A stretch of 45,460 nt of DNA from the NCBI GenBank assembly GCA_944327085.1, contig CALVGG010000008.1, positions 1 to 45,460 on the forward strand, given 5' to 3'. Below are positions 33,766 to 42,048 of this stretch, piece by piece. How positions within the stretch are numbered: position 1 is the stretch's first letter; each line of letters opens with the position of its first letter. Made by a program: the position numbers and the translations under genes. This stretch comes from an uncultured Elusimicrobiales bacterium (GTDB lineage: Bacteria > Elusimicrobiota > Elusimicrobia > Elusimicrobiales > Elusimicrobiaceae). The notes under the pieces are model-generated. The model was given only the letters and a program-made list of their open reading frames with translations. It had not been told where the DNA came from and searched no databases.

Positions 33766-34800
33766 TTATTTTACCTTTTTTGCCGGGTTTGCCGCGGCCG
33801 TTTTGCGGGCGGGCCATAAAAGCCATAAGCACAAAAATACCAATGCCAACCCCAGCGGGATTTGGTAACGATCTTTATAACGCGCATGGGAGCCGGAAGC
33901 GGAATAGCTGCGGTCCAACTCTTTTAGGCTGTTTTCCACTTTGGCGGCTACCTGGGCGGGCGTGGTATAGTGAATGTAGGCCCCGTTGGTGGCTTTTGCC
34001 AGCTCCACCAGGGATTGTTCGTCCAGCTTGGTTACCACGGTGTTGCCGTTTTTGTCTTTTTTATATTCGGCCACTTTGCCTGAGGCGTCTATTTTTTGCG
34101 GTATCAGTTCCCCTTCCTGGGTGCCGATACCCACCGCAATCACACGCAGGCCGTTTTCCAGCGCGGTTTTAATGGATTTTTTTAATTGGTCAGGCTCGTG
34201 GTCTTCGCCGTCTGTCAGCAAAATAAGCGCTTTTTGCCCCGGATATTTGGACAGCATGCGGGCCGCCAATTCTACCGGTGCAGCCAAGGCCGTACCCGGA
34301 ACGGGCAGCATGTCCGCCTTTAAGCTGGAGAGGAAATATTTCAGGGCGGATTCATCGGTAGTAATGGGGCATTGAATATAGGCCTTGGAGGTGAAGGCAA
34401 TAATGCCTATGCGTTCGTCCTGCAGGTTGGAAATCAGCATAGAAAGCATGGTTTTGGCGTTGGCCAGGCGGTCCGGCTTTAAGTCGCGTGCTTTCATGGA
34501 GGAGGACACATCCACCGCTATAACGGTTTGGGCAAATTTGCCCTCCGCCTGGATGACTTCCATTCCCCACTGCGGGCGCGCCAAAGCCGTAAATAAAAAG
34601 AATAACCCCACAAAAAAGAAAACCGTATTCAGCGTATGGTTTAAACGTAAATTTTGGGTTAATTTGGCATAGGCCTGCGGGCCAAAAAAGGCATTAATGG
34701 CCCGGTTTTTTAATTTGTTTCCGGTTGCCCATATGGCGCCAGCCGCCAAGGCGGCAACTAAAAAATATATAAAAAATATAGGTTTTCCAAATAATTCCAT
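33766..34800 (-). CDS. batB: BatB-like von Willebrand factor A membrane protein
   Basis: A 344-residue membrane protein with a periplasm- or cytoplasm-facing VWA domain between N-terminal helices (about 7-28 and 55-75) and a C-terminal helix (about 310-330). The metal-ion-dependent adhesion site is complete: DVSSSMKARD near residue 97, a Thr-containing loop, and LLTDGEDHE near residue 197. The pair BatA/BatB with a MoxR ATPase is a common chaperone-like arrangement. It follows batA by 3 bases. Confidence 0.88.
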   Translation of the reverse strand: MELFGKPIFFIYFLVAALAAGAIWATGNKLKNRAINAFFGPQAYAKLTQNLRLNHTLNTVFFFVGLFFLFTALARPQWGMEVIQAEGKFAQTVIAVDVSSSMKARDLKPDRLANAKTMLSMLISNLQDERIGIIAFTSKAYIQCPITTDESALKYFLSSLKADMLPVPGTALAAPVELAARMLSKYPGQKALILLTDGEDHEPDQLKKSIKTALENGLRVIAVGIGTQEGELIPQKIDASGKVAEYKKDKNGNTVVTKLDEQSLVELAKATNGAYIHYTTPAQVAAKVENSLKELDRSYSASGSHARYKDRYQIPLGLALVFLCLWLLWPARKTAAANPAKKVK

Positions 34801-34803
34801 ATT

Positions 34804-35931
34804 TTAGGGTATCCGTATTAAAAATAGTTTTTCCAGTAACAGCCCGGCCGCCAGCAACGCCAAACCCGCCAAAATGAACGGGAAATAAAAATCGCTCTGG
34901 TTGGTGCGGATGTTATAGGTAAAAGTGGTTTTTTCCAGCTCGTTAATCGTGTCATAAATTTTGGCCAGTTCCAGTTCGTTTTTTGCGCGGTAGAATTGCC
35001 CGCCTGCCGTTTGGGCCATTTCCATCAGCAGGCCTTCGTTAATTTCTTCTTCCTGGCTGGAATAAGCCCCGCTGCCCGGCGGGCTGGCCGTGGCAATGGT
35101 GTATAATTTAATGCCGTAAGAGGCCGCCGCTTGGGCCGCCAGCAGCGGGTCTATGGTGCCGGCATTGGAGTATCCGTCCGTAAGCAAGATGATAATTTTA
35201 CTTTTTGCCTGGCTGTCTTTTAAGTGCGAGATAGCCACACCCACCGCGTCCCCAATGGCGGTATAGTTAGGGTCTATAATGCCCAGGTACAAAGCGCCTA
35301 ACAGGTCCCGCACGGCGTCATGGTCCAGCGTAAGCGGGGCCTGCAGCATGGCCTGGCGGGAAAACACCACCAGTCCAATGCGGTCATTAATGCGTTTTTG
35401 AATAAAATTATCTGCCGTTTTTAAAGCGGCGGCAAAGCGGTTGGGGTAAAAATCCTGCCGTTGCATAGAGGCGGAAGCGTCCATCACCAGCATAATATCC
35501 ACCCCTTGCGTGGGGGGAATGGTGGTGCGCCGCAAGAGCACCGGGCGCGCCAATGCCAGCACAAACAGTATCAACGCAACGGTGTATAAAGCCACGGGCA
35601 GCCATTGGGTAAAGGAGCCGGCGGCTGAAGCGCTTTGCGCCGCCTGATGGGTGCGGGAGTAAGCCAGGTGGGGAAAATAGGTCTTTTTCCAAATATTTTT
35701 TACCGCCGCTACAGCGGCCGGCAATATTAATAACAGCAATGCCCAAGGGTTGGCAAAAGCCGCTTTGGTACTAAGCAGCCGCTGCACAATCAACGCGGCC
35801 AGTAGAAACAAGGTAAGGGCACCCAACCCCCACAACGCGGCGGAAAAAACTTTTTCGTTTATTTTGACAAATAACGAAGCAATCAGCACCACTATCAGCA
35901 ATGCACAGGAAATTAAAAAAGCGCTCATCAT
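34804..35931 (-). CDS. batA: BatA-like von Willebrand factor A membrane protein
   Basis: A 375-residue paralogue of BatB with several N-terminal helices (three before the VWA domain), one C-terminal helix, and a VWA domain with MIDAS motif DASASMQRQD near residue 149 and LLTDGYSNAG near residue 247. The first ATG (35931) makes an ATGA overlap with the upstream gene; the second Met follows immediately. BatA and BatB probably form a membrane complex driven by the MoxR ATPase. Not to be confused with BapA-type adhesins; no repeats or sorting signals are present. Confidence 0.88.
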   Translation of the reverse strand: MMSAFLISCALLIVVLIASLFVKINEKVFSAALWGLGALTLFLLAALIVQRLLSTKAAFANPWALLLLILPAAVAAVKNIWKKTYFPHLAYSRTHQAAQSASAAGSFTQWLPVALYTVALILFVLALARPVLLRRTTIPPTQGVDIMLVMDASASMQRQDFYPNRFAAALKTADNFIQKRINDRIGLVVFSRQAMLQAPLTLDHDAVRDLLGALYLGIIDPNYTAIGDAVGVAISHLKDSQAKSKIIILLTDGYSNAGTIDPLLAAQAAASYGIKLYTIATASPPGSGAYSSQEEEINEGLLMEMAQTAGGQFYRAKNELELAKIYDTINELEKTTFTYNIRTNQSDFYFPFILAGLALLAAGLLLEKLFLIRIP

Positions 35932-36950
35932 TTGGCGGCCTCCTTACGGGCGGGGGTGTCTTTGACCAGCTCCTGCCCTTTGGGGGTGGTGGTGTCTATC
36001 AGCAGGCGTAAAATGTCTATATCCCGGTTGCGGTATGTTTCCGGCGGAACGGCGCGGGCGAATTTTACCAAATCGCTGGAATTTAAAAATACGCGCAGTT
36101 TGGGCAGCAGCGGGGTGAGCAGTTCTTCCCCGTTGGCTTTTAAGCGGCGCAGCATTTCGGCCGAAGTGTCGGCCGTGGTGTCTATATTAAAACGGCGCAG
36201 GAGGTATTCGCGCAAAATATCCGTAAGCGTGAGGTAAAACAGTTTGTATTCTTGCCGCTCCCACAAGCCGCTTTGTATAAGGGCTTCTATTTTGGAGAGG
36301 GCTACCTCATCACACGGGCGGTTATCTATCGGGGCCCCACCCAGGGCGCGCGCGGCGTTTTGGCGGCGTTTCCAATAATACCGGGCCGCGTAAACGGCGC
36401 CGGCCGTTATCAGTAATATAAGAAGCCACTTAAACCAGGCAAAGGGGAGGAACGGGTCCCGTATTTCGCGGAAGTTATTGTCTTTAAAAGTTTGCGCCTT
36501 GGAAACGGAAATTTTGGTTTCCTGGGTGGAAAAGCTGTTTACCGTCTGCCCGTTTGCATTTTTAAGTAAGAATGTCAGCGGGGTGAGTTTGGCTTCTTTA
36601 AGCGCAAAGGGATAAGCCGTAATGGTATAAGTAAACGTACCGGGGGAATTGGGTTGGGCCTGTATGTCTGAAAATTCAAAATCGGCCGGCAGGTTTTTGT
36701 TGTCTAACTCCACTTTATACCCGGGTTCGTGCGCAAAAGAATACACCAGCGTAACAGGCTGCGCAAACACGGCCGAGGTGGGCACTTTTGCTTCTATTAA
36801 CTCCAGCGCCGATTTGTTGGCGGCGGGGGCCGCGGCGTTTGCGGGTGCCGCAGCAGCGGTGCGCGGTGCAGGTGCCGTGCGGGTGCGCGCCTGCTGGGCA
36901 CACAGCGGCAAGGCAAACAAACACGTAAACAAAATAACAAAAGCTTTCAT
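35928..36950 (-). CDS. Bat-operon membrane protein of unknown function (DUF4381-like)
   Basis: A 340-residue exported protein lying between the DUF58 gene and batA, the position usually held by a DUF4381-type protein. It has a signal peptide (cleavage expected around LPLCAQQ), an Ala/Pro-rich linker (20-48), a beta-rich periplasmic region (50-160), a single membrane helix (about 170-190), and a cytoplasmic helical domain (210-330) with FYLTLTDILREYLLRRFNID, a pattern shared with the C-terminal part of BatD. Function is inferred only from position. It overlaps batA by 4 bases. Confidence 0.68.
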   Translation of the reverse strand: MKAFVILFTCLFALPLCAQQARTRTAPAPRTAAAAPANAAAPAANKSALELIEAKVPTSAVFAQPVTLVYSFAHEPGYKVELDNKNLPADFEFSDIQAQPNSPGTFTYTITAYPFALKEAKLTPLTFLLKNANGQTVNSFSTQETKISVSKAQTFKDNNFREIRDPFLPFAWFKWLLILLITAGAVYAARYYWKRRQNAARALGGAPIDNRPCDEVALSKIEALIQSGLWERQEYKLFYLTLTDILREYLLRRFNIDTTADTSAEMLRRLKANGEELLTPLLPKLRVFLNSSDLVKFARAVPPETYRNRDIDILRLLIDTTTPKGQELVKDTPARKEAAK

Positions 36951-36951
36951 A

Positions 36952-37839
36952 TTACCTCTTTAATTTTTTGGCGCGGCGTTTAAAAAACGCGATGACCGGG
37001 TCCGCCGCCGGTTGGGCCGTGTCTACGGAGATAGGCTCTATTTTTAACGGGTTAAAAAGCTGGGTTAATGCCTGTTGGCGGGTTTGGGCGTCTTGCTCCA
37101 CGGCGCGGGAAGCCGCACCGGATAGGTTAATAAAAGCCTCTTCTGCGCTTTCCGGGTCCTGCACGGCCAGGCAAACAGGCAGGCGGGGGAGGATTCTCTC
37201 CCGCCGGTCCGAAATAATAACGGGTATTAAATCAAATTTTTTGGCTGCCAGGCGAAAGGGTTTTGAAAATTGCTCCACGGGGGATAAAAAGTCCGACAAT
37301 AAAACCAATATGCCCTGGCGGCGGATTACCTTGGTAAGCGTTTTGAGGGCAAGGGCAATATCCGTCCCGCGCGAAGAGGGCTCAAAGGCCAGCAATTCAC
37401 GGATTAAACGCAAAATGTGTTTTTTGCCTTTTTTGGGGGGGACGAATAGTTCTATCTTGTCCGAAAATAACAAAAGGCCCACTTTGTCGTTATTGGTCAT
37501 GGCGCTGAAAGCAAACAGGGCGGCCAGTTCGGCGGCGGTTTCCTGTTTTAGTTTGTCTAATGAGCCGAAGCGTTGGGAGGCGGACACGTCACACGCGATC
37601 ATCAGCGTCAGTTCGCGCGTTTCGTTGTATTTTTTAATATAAGGTACGCCGGTGCGGGCGGTTACGTTCCAGTCAATAGAGCGTATATCGTCTCCCGGGA
37701 TGTATTCGCGCACTTCGGCAAATTCTATCCCTTGCCCTTTAAAGACGCTTAAATACTCGCCGGAGAAGGTTTCCGATACCAACTTCCCGGTTTGTATTTC
37801 TATTTGGCGTACTTTTTTTAAAATTTCCGCGGTATCCAT
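36952..37839 (-). CDS. DUF58 (VWA-like) protein of the MoxR-Bat operon
   Basis: A 295-residue cytoplasmic protein of the DUF58 family, the standard partner of MoxR ATPases. The diagnostic block is FAEVREYIPGDDIRSIDWNVTAR near residue 42, followed by a degenerate VWA-like fold starting IACDVSAS near residue 80. I start at 37839 (MDTAEILKKVRQIEIQ), the common start of the family, with a G-rich stretch upstream; an in-frame ATG 45 bases earlier overlaps the moxR end. It lies 22 bases after moxR. Confidence 0.87.
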   Translation of the reverse strand: MDTAEILKKVRQIEIQTGKLVSETFSGEYLSVFKGQGIEFAEVREYIPGDDIRSIDWNVTARTGVPYIKKYNETRELTLMIACDVSASQRFGSLDKLKQETAAELAALFAFSAMTNNDKVGLLLFSDKIELFVPPKKGKKHILRLIRELLAFEPSSRGTDIALALKTLTKVIRRQGILVLLSDFLSPVEQFSKPFRLAAKKFDLIPVIISDRRERILPRLPVCLAVQDPESAEEAFINLSGAASRAVEQDAQTRQQALTQLFNPLKIEPISVDTAQPAADPVIAFFKRRAKKLKR

Positions 37840-37861
37840 ACGGCCAGCCCCCAAAGCGCGG

Positions 37862-38845
37862 TTACGGTACGTCCACGGCGTCAAAAATTTGTTTGACGAT
37901 TTGGTCCGACGTTACGTTCTCCGCCTCGGCTTCGTACGTTAACAGTACGCGGTGGCGCAGCACGTCCAGGCCGATGGCTTTGATGTCTTCCGGCGTTACA
38001 TAGCCGCGCCCGTTTAAAAAGGCATACGCCTTGGCCGCCTGCGTAAGGAAGATGGTGGCACGCGGGCTGGCGCCGTATGCAATAAAGGAGGCCAGTTTTT
38101 CCAGCCCGGCGGCCTTCGGGTCACGCGTGGCAAAAACCAGGCTTACAATGTAGTTTTTAATTTTTTCGTCCACGTAAATGCCGTCGGTCACCTGGCGGGC
38201 TTTTAAAATCATTTCCGGGGTAACCTGCGTGTTTAGCTGTACTTTTTGGTGGGTGGACATGCGTTCCAAAATCTGTTTTTCTTCTTCCCGGGTGGGGTAG
38301 GTTACCAGCACTTTAAGCATAAAGCGGTCCACCTGCGCTTCCGGCAGGGGGTAGGTGCCTTCCTGTTCCACGGGGTTTTGGGTGGCCAGCACCATAAAGG
38401 GGGTGGGCAGCTGGTAGGTCTTTTCGCCAATGGTTACTTGGCGTTCCTGCATGGCTTCCAGCAGGGCGCTTTGCACTTTGGCGGGGGAACGGTTGATTTC
38501 GTCCGCCAGCACAAAGTTGGAAAACACCGGCCCGCGTTTGGGGTAGAAAAGGCCTTCTTTGGGGTTAAAAATTAAGGTACCGGTAATATCGGCGGGCAGC
38601 AAATCCGGTGTGAATTGTATGCGCTGGAACTGCGCGTGTATGGCCTGCGCCAGGGTTTTTACGGCCAGGGTTTTGGCCAGGCCGGGCACGCCTTCTATCA
38701 AAATGTGCCCGTCAGCCAGTAAGGCCACCAGCATTTTTTCAAGCAGGTCTTCCTGCCCAACAATCACTTTGCTTACTTCGCGCTTTAAATCTTGCAGGAA
38801 AAGGCTTTCCGCCTGTACTTGTTTATTTAAGGTATTAATATCCAT
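37862..38845 (-). CDS. moxR: MoxR-family AAA+ ATPase
   Basis: A 327-residue AAA+ ATPase that heads the Bat operon and probably acts as a chaperone assembling or remodelling the VWA protein complex. Walker A is GVPGLAKT near residue 53, Walker B is VLADEINR near residue 112, sensor 1 is VLATQNPVEQEGTYPLPEAQVDRF near residue 152, and GASPRA is the sensor 2 region. The length is standard. AAGGGGG lies 6 bases before ATG. The promoter is suggested by a TATAAT box at 38894-38899. Confidence 0.93.
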   Translation of the reverse strand: MDINTLNKQVQAESLFLQDLKREVSKVIVGQEDLLEKMLVALLADGHILIEGVPGLAKTLAVKTLAQAIHAQFQRIQFTPDLLPADITGTLIFNPKEGLFYPKRGPVFSNFVLADEINRSPAKVQSALLEAMQERQVTIGEKTYQLPTPFMVLATQNPVEQEGTYPLPEAQVDRFMLKVLVTYPTREEEKQILERMSTHQKVQLNTQVTPEMILKARQVTDGIYVDEKIKNYIVSLVFATRDPKAAGLEKLASFIAYGASPRATIFLTQAAKAYAFLNGRGYVTPEDIKAIGLDVLRHRVLLTYEAEAENVTSDQIVKQIFDAVDVP

Positions 38846-38893
38846 AGTAACCCCCTTTTACGCGGTGTATGCCAAAAGGCATTTCCTACCTAT

Positions 38894-38899
38894 ATTATA
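38894..38899 (-). promoter_or_regulatory. -10 box of the moxR-bat operon
   Basis: A perfect TATAAT on the minus strand 48 bases before the moxR ATG, with TTATTT 17 bp further upstream as a weak -35. This operon has a normal leader with a Shine-Dalgarno. Confidence 0.5.
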
Positions 38900-38965
38900 A
38901 ATAAAGGCGGAAAAGAAAATAAAGCGTTTTTTGGGTTATTTTTAAAGTTGAACGGTATAGCAAAA

Positions 38966-38987
38966 CGCCCCGGGGAAACCCGGGGCG
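38966..38987 (-). terminator. Terminator of the cupin gene
   Basis: A perfect 9-bp stem CGCCCCGGG/CCCGGGGCG with a GAAA tetraloop, followed on the minus strand by TTTTGC. It lies 6 bases after the cupin stop and isolates it from moxR. Confidence 0.85.
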
Positions 38988-38993
38988 AAGATG

Positions 38994-39438
38994 TTATTTG
39001 TTGGGTTGGGAAACCATAGCTTGCGTATAGGGTGCCAAAATAAGCATTTGTTTGCTTTGCGGGAAGTGGGCAATTTCAAGCGAGTGATCAGCCCCAAAAT
39101 CTAAATAAACCAGTGGTTCGCTGTCAGACGCGTTGCGTATGCAATGGGCGCCTTTTGGCCCGGCAGGAAAGGTGATGGCATCTGCCTGGGAAAGATGAAT
39201 TTCTTTGTCTTGCGTAGTTACGATGGCTTGCCCGGAAAGGATAAAAAATACTTCTTCGTTCTTTTCGTGCCAATGGTAACTGTAAGAAGTTTGGCCGGGC
39301 TGTACTTCAACCACATTGGCATGCAGAGCCGAAAACCTCTGCCTGCGGAATAAGCTCTTTTACAATAAAGTCTGCCCCCGTTATATTAAGGGTGTGCCCT
39401 TTTAAAGTGCGGTAATTCTTTACTTCAATATTTTTCAT
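38994..39438 (-). pseudogene. Cupin-domain protein gene interrupted by a frameshift
   Basis: On the minus strand an ATG at 39438 with AAGGAGAT nearby opens a frame of 43 codons (MKNIEVKNYRTLKGH...) that stops at 39307-39309. A second frame, shifted by one base, continues without a break from about codon 38: HANVVEVQPGQTSYSYHWHE, then a typical single-domain cupin with EEVFFILSGQAIV and GPKGAHCIRN, to 38994. Removing one base near 39318-39326 joins them into a protein of about 147 residues. The second part alone has no ribosome site. Either a recent pseudogene, a +1 programmed shift, or a sequencing error. It is divergent from an HxlR regulator. Confidence 0.75.
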
Positions 39439-39574
39439 ACAATATCTCCTTTTTATTAAGGCTGGTATAAGCCAGCTTAAAGCAGATATATCTTTGCATT
39501 TGAAAGTATGTTTTGTAAAGTAGGCACTTTTTTATAATGTAGTATTAAAAAAGAAACTAAACCAGATAAAAAGC

Positions 39575-39580
39575 TATAAT
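39575..39580 (+). promoter_or_regulatory. TATAAT box directly before the HxlR gene (leaderless-type promoter)
   Basis: A perfect TATAAT ends 6 bases before the ATG at 39587, with no Shine-Dalgarno. A second TATAAT lies near 39533-39538 in the same intergenic region. Confidence 0.5.
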
Positions 39581-39586
39581 AAACTT

Positions 39587-39916
39587 ATGATAAATATTCA
39601 ACAAATGCCGGCTTGCCCGGTTGCACTTTTTTTAAAACTGGTGGGAAATAAATGGAAAGTATTGATTATACGCGATTTGTTAACCGCCACGAAACGTTTC
39701 GGGGAATTGAAAAGAAGCGTGGGCTGCTCTCAAAAAGTACTTACGGATAATTTACGGGCTTTGGAAGAAGACGGCTTTATAACACGTAAAATATATGCGG
39801 AAATACCCCCAAGGGTAGAATATTCTTTAACAGAAACAGGTTTTTCCTTGCAGCCTGTATTAAATGCTATTGCGGTATGGGGAAGCGCATACCGCCAAAA
39901 ACGCACTGGGAAGTAG
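39587..39916 (+). CDS. HxlR-family winged-helix regulator
   Basis: A 109-residue MarR/HxlR-type transcription factor. The family start CPVALFLKLVGNKWKVLIIRDLL is visible near residue 10, with Cys10 at the position used by many HxlR proteins as a redox or electrophile sensor. The helix-turn-helix is in FGELKRSVGCSQKVLTDNLRALEEDGFITRK and the wing in PPRVEYSLTETG. It is divergent from the cupin gene, 148 bases apart, which it probably controls (inference from arrangement). It is followed by about 110 bases with nothing recognised. Confidence 0.87.
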   Translation: MINIQQMPACPVALFLKLVGNKWKVLIIRDLLTATKRFGELKRSVGCSQKVLTDNLRALEEDGFITRKIYAEIPPRVEYSLTETGFSLQPVLNAIAVWGSAYRQKRTGK

Positions 39917-40026
39917 TGTTGTCAGGTGTAATATTTGCTATGGGCAAAAAGAAGTTGTACATTCTGCTGCCCAAACTGGTTAATAAACAGCATATATACC
40001 CTGAACAAGACCAACTAAACGGAGCT

Positions 40027-40956
40027 TTACTTGTTTAATTTTTTAGCGCAGGCGCGTTCTTTCTTCCATTTGTTAAATAAATATATACCAATGGATAGAA
40101 ATAATAAGCCTGCCGCCGGAAAGAGGGCAGCCGTTACCCGGTGATTTTGGCTAAAAGCGGGGGAAGAACAAACAAGCCAAAAATAGGCCGCCAAGGCCAT
40201 CAGGCCCCCAGCGCTGTCCAAAATGGCTGTAAGCAGTAAGTCCACGCGCCACTCGGGCAGATATTCAAGCATAAGGCCCTTTTTGCGGTAGTTATTTAAT
40301 TGCTTTTGTAGGAAGGAAATATAAATGTTTTCCGTATAGGCAGGCTTTTTCCCTTCCGCTTGCACTTGTAAAGTAAAAGAGCGGAATTTTTTGCCATTTT
40401 CTATTATTTTCCTTACCCCCGCAAAACCCGTGTGGTGAGGAATGGTGAAGGTGTTTTGTTCGGTTTGAAAAATAAGTGTTATTTTTTTTATAAAAGGCAC
40501 CGTAAGCGTTTTAAAGGGCAGCAGCCCGGGGCATACGGTAAGGGTAAAACGGGTATTGCGAAAGGGACAGACGACGCTTTCTTTTGGGTTGGCTGTTTTT
40601 AATAACACTTCGTGCGGGTAAAAAGATAATTGTTTAAACGCGTGAGCGGGCAAATGTTTTTGGCGTGCTTTTATAAAATTAAAAACCACAAAAATAATCA
40701 TTCCGCCCGTGGCCCAAGGCAGCGTATAAAACAAGAAGGCAAAAAATGGCTGAGAGAGTATTTGCTGTTTGAATATTACCCAAAATTCCACCCAAGAGGA
40801 GGCGTTTATTCCCGCCCCCAAGCCCAGCCAAAATAGTAACCCCAAATATAGTAAAACAAACAGCAGTATCTGAACCCCTAATATAAAGTAAGAGTAGGGG
40901 GAGCGGATGGACAAGGAAAGATTATCGGTTTCGGAAACATTTTGTTTCGTGTGCAT
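40027..40956 (-). CDS. Hypothetical membrane protein, paralogue A
   Basis: A 309-residue protein I do not recognise. It has two N-terminal membrane helices (about residues 24-48 and 70-95), a central soluble region of about 130 residues with beta-rich character, then two C-terminal helices (about 245-265 and 275-295) and a Lys-rich tail. The segment NGKKFRSFTLQVQ...YISFLQKQLNNYRKKGLMLEYLP is shared with the next gene, so the two are paralogues. The layout resembles membrane-embedded PH-like (YcxB-type) proteins, but that is only a guess. Composition is more AT-rich than the surroundings. No Shine-Dalgarno is visible. Confidence 0.7.
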   Translation of the reverse strand: MHTKQNVSETDNLSLSIRSPYSYFILGVQILLFVLLYLGLLFWLGLGAGINASSWVEFWVIFKQQILSQPFFAFLFYTLPWATGGMIIFVVFNFIKARQKHLPAHAFKQLSFYPHEVLLKTANPKESVVCPFRNTRFTLTVCPGLLPFKTLTVPFIKKITLIFQTEQNTFTIPHHTGFAGVRKIIENGKKFRSFTLQVQAEGKKPAYTENIYISFLQKQLNNYRKKGLMLEYLPEWRVDLLLTAILDSAGGLMALAAYFWLVCSSPAFSQNHRVTAALFPAAGLLFLSIGIYLFNKWKKERACAKKLNK

Positions 40957-40990
40957 ATATATTAAGGGGAAAAGCCAAATTTCCCTGCAA

Positions 40991-41953
40991 TTACTTTTTT
41001 TCTTGTTTTAATCTTTCCAGCTTGCGGGTTGTGCGCTTATATCCTATATATTTGCTGAAACAAAACACGCTTATCGCAAGCATTATCAGCCATAACACGC
41101 AGAGGATTTTCGATAGAAAGAGACTGGAGTTCTGAACAATGGGGGCTAGCACGGCAATCAACATAAGCGGTATGATAAGGGTGGTTGCCCCTAGTATTAA
41201 AAAGCCGGTGCTTTGTTGGGGGGAGACCGTTAACATAACCCCGTAGTGCAGATAGTTATTCATTTGGTCTTGTAGAAAGGAGATAAAGTCCTTTTCTTCT
41301 TGCCTGGTAGGATTGTCAGGGCAGGCCGTCTTTGTGTTTACCGAGCAGGAACGGAACTTTTTCCCTTCGTTTAATATTTTAGGTATTATGGGAATTCCCG
41401 CCCGGTGTTGAGCGGAAAATTTGCCGTTGGGGGAGGCAAAAATCATTTCCACATAAGCTAAGTGGCATATAGGCTGATGATATTTATTGTAAGAAAGAAT
41501 GGTTCTTGCGCAGAGGGTAAAGTCCGTCTGATTATAAGGCAAAAATATGGCCGGGCGGGAGAGACTATATTCCAACACGGCGCCCTTTTCTTCAAACGAA
41601 ACACTAACCAAACGTGGCTTGCGGGCATTGAGCCTAAGTTTCTGTATAAACGCCCATATCATGCCGCCTACCATTAGTAAAAGCGCCCACGGAAAAATGC
41701 TAAGTAAAAGAAAATTAAACAGACTCTCTTGGCGTGTTTCCTGCAGAAACTGTTGCCATGCTTCCCATCTGGAAATTCCAAATGTGCTTTGGGCTCTCGT
41801 TAAACAGCCCCATATAATAAGTAAATAAACCCCTAAAATCAGGTTAAACCGTATAGCATTGCTTTCTTTTAATTTTATTTTCATAGCCATAGTGTAGCAA
41901 AATAATATAAAGCCTGCTGTTAGCTTGTGAGGGTTGTGTTCATATTTAAACAC
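40991..41953 (-). CDS. Hypothetical membrane protein, paralogue B
   Basis: A 320-residue paralogue of the downstream neighbour. Layout: helices near residues 35-52 and 80-102, a soluble middle region with EEKGAVLEYSLSRPAIFLPYNQTDF, the shared block EGKKFRSCSVNT...DFISFLQDQMNNYLHYGVMLTV, two C-terminal helices (about 250-300) and a basic tail. The GTG at 41953 is chosen as start because AAGGAG (41962-41967) lies 8 bases upstream of it, whereas the internal ATGs at 41890 and 41884 have no ribosome site. The function is unknown. The pair may act together. Confidence 0.68.
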   Translation of the reverse strand: MFKYEHNPHKLTAGFILFCYTMAMKIKLKESNAIRFNLILGVYLLIIWGCLTRAQSTFGISRWEAWQQFLQETRQESLFNFLLLSIFPWALLLMVGGMIWAFIQKLRLNARKPRLVSVSFEEKGAVLEYSLSRPAIFLPYNQTDFTLCARTILSYNKYHQPICHLAYVEMIFASPNGKFSAQHRAGIPIIPKILNEGKKFRSCSVNTKTACPDNPTRQEEKDFISFLQDQMNNYLHYGVMLTVSPQQSTGFLILGATTLIIPLMLIAVLAPIVQNSSLFLSKILCVLWLIMLAISVFCFSKYIGYKRTTRKLERLKQEKK

Positions 41954-42048
41954 ACAGCTATCTCCTTACCGTTTTATTACACCCGGTTGCAATATAAGTG
42001 GTGTTTTGTCGGTAATGTCGGATAAATAATTGTAAAATAAATTATCTT

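Noticed and set aside
39439-39586. Operator for the HxlR regulator in the divergent intergenic region
   Set aside because: I looked for a symmetric TACT-N7-AGTA-like site and found no convincing dyad.
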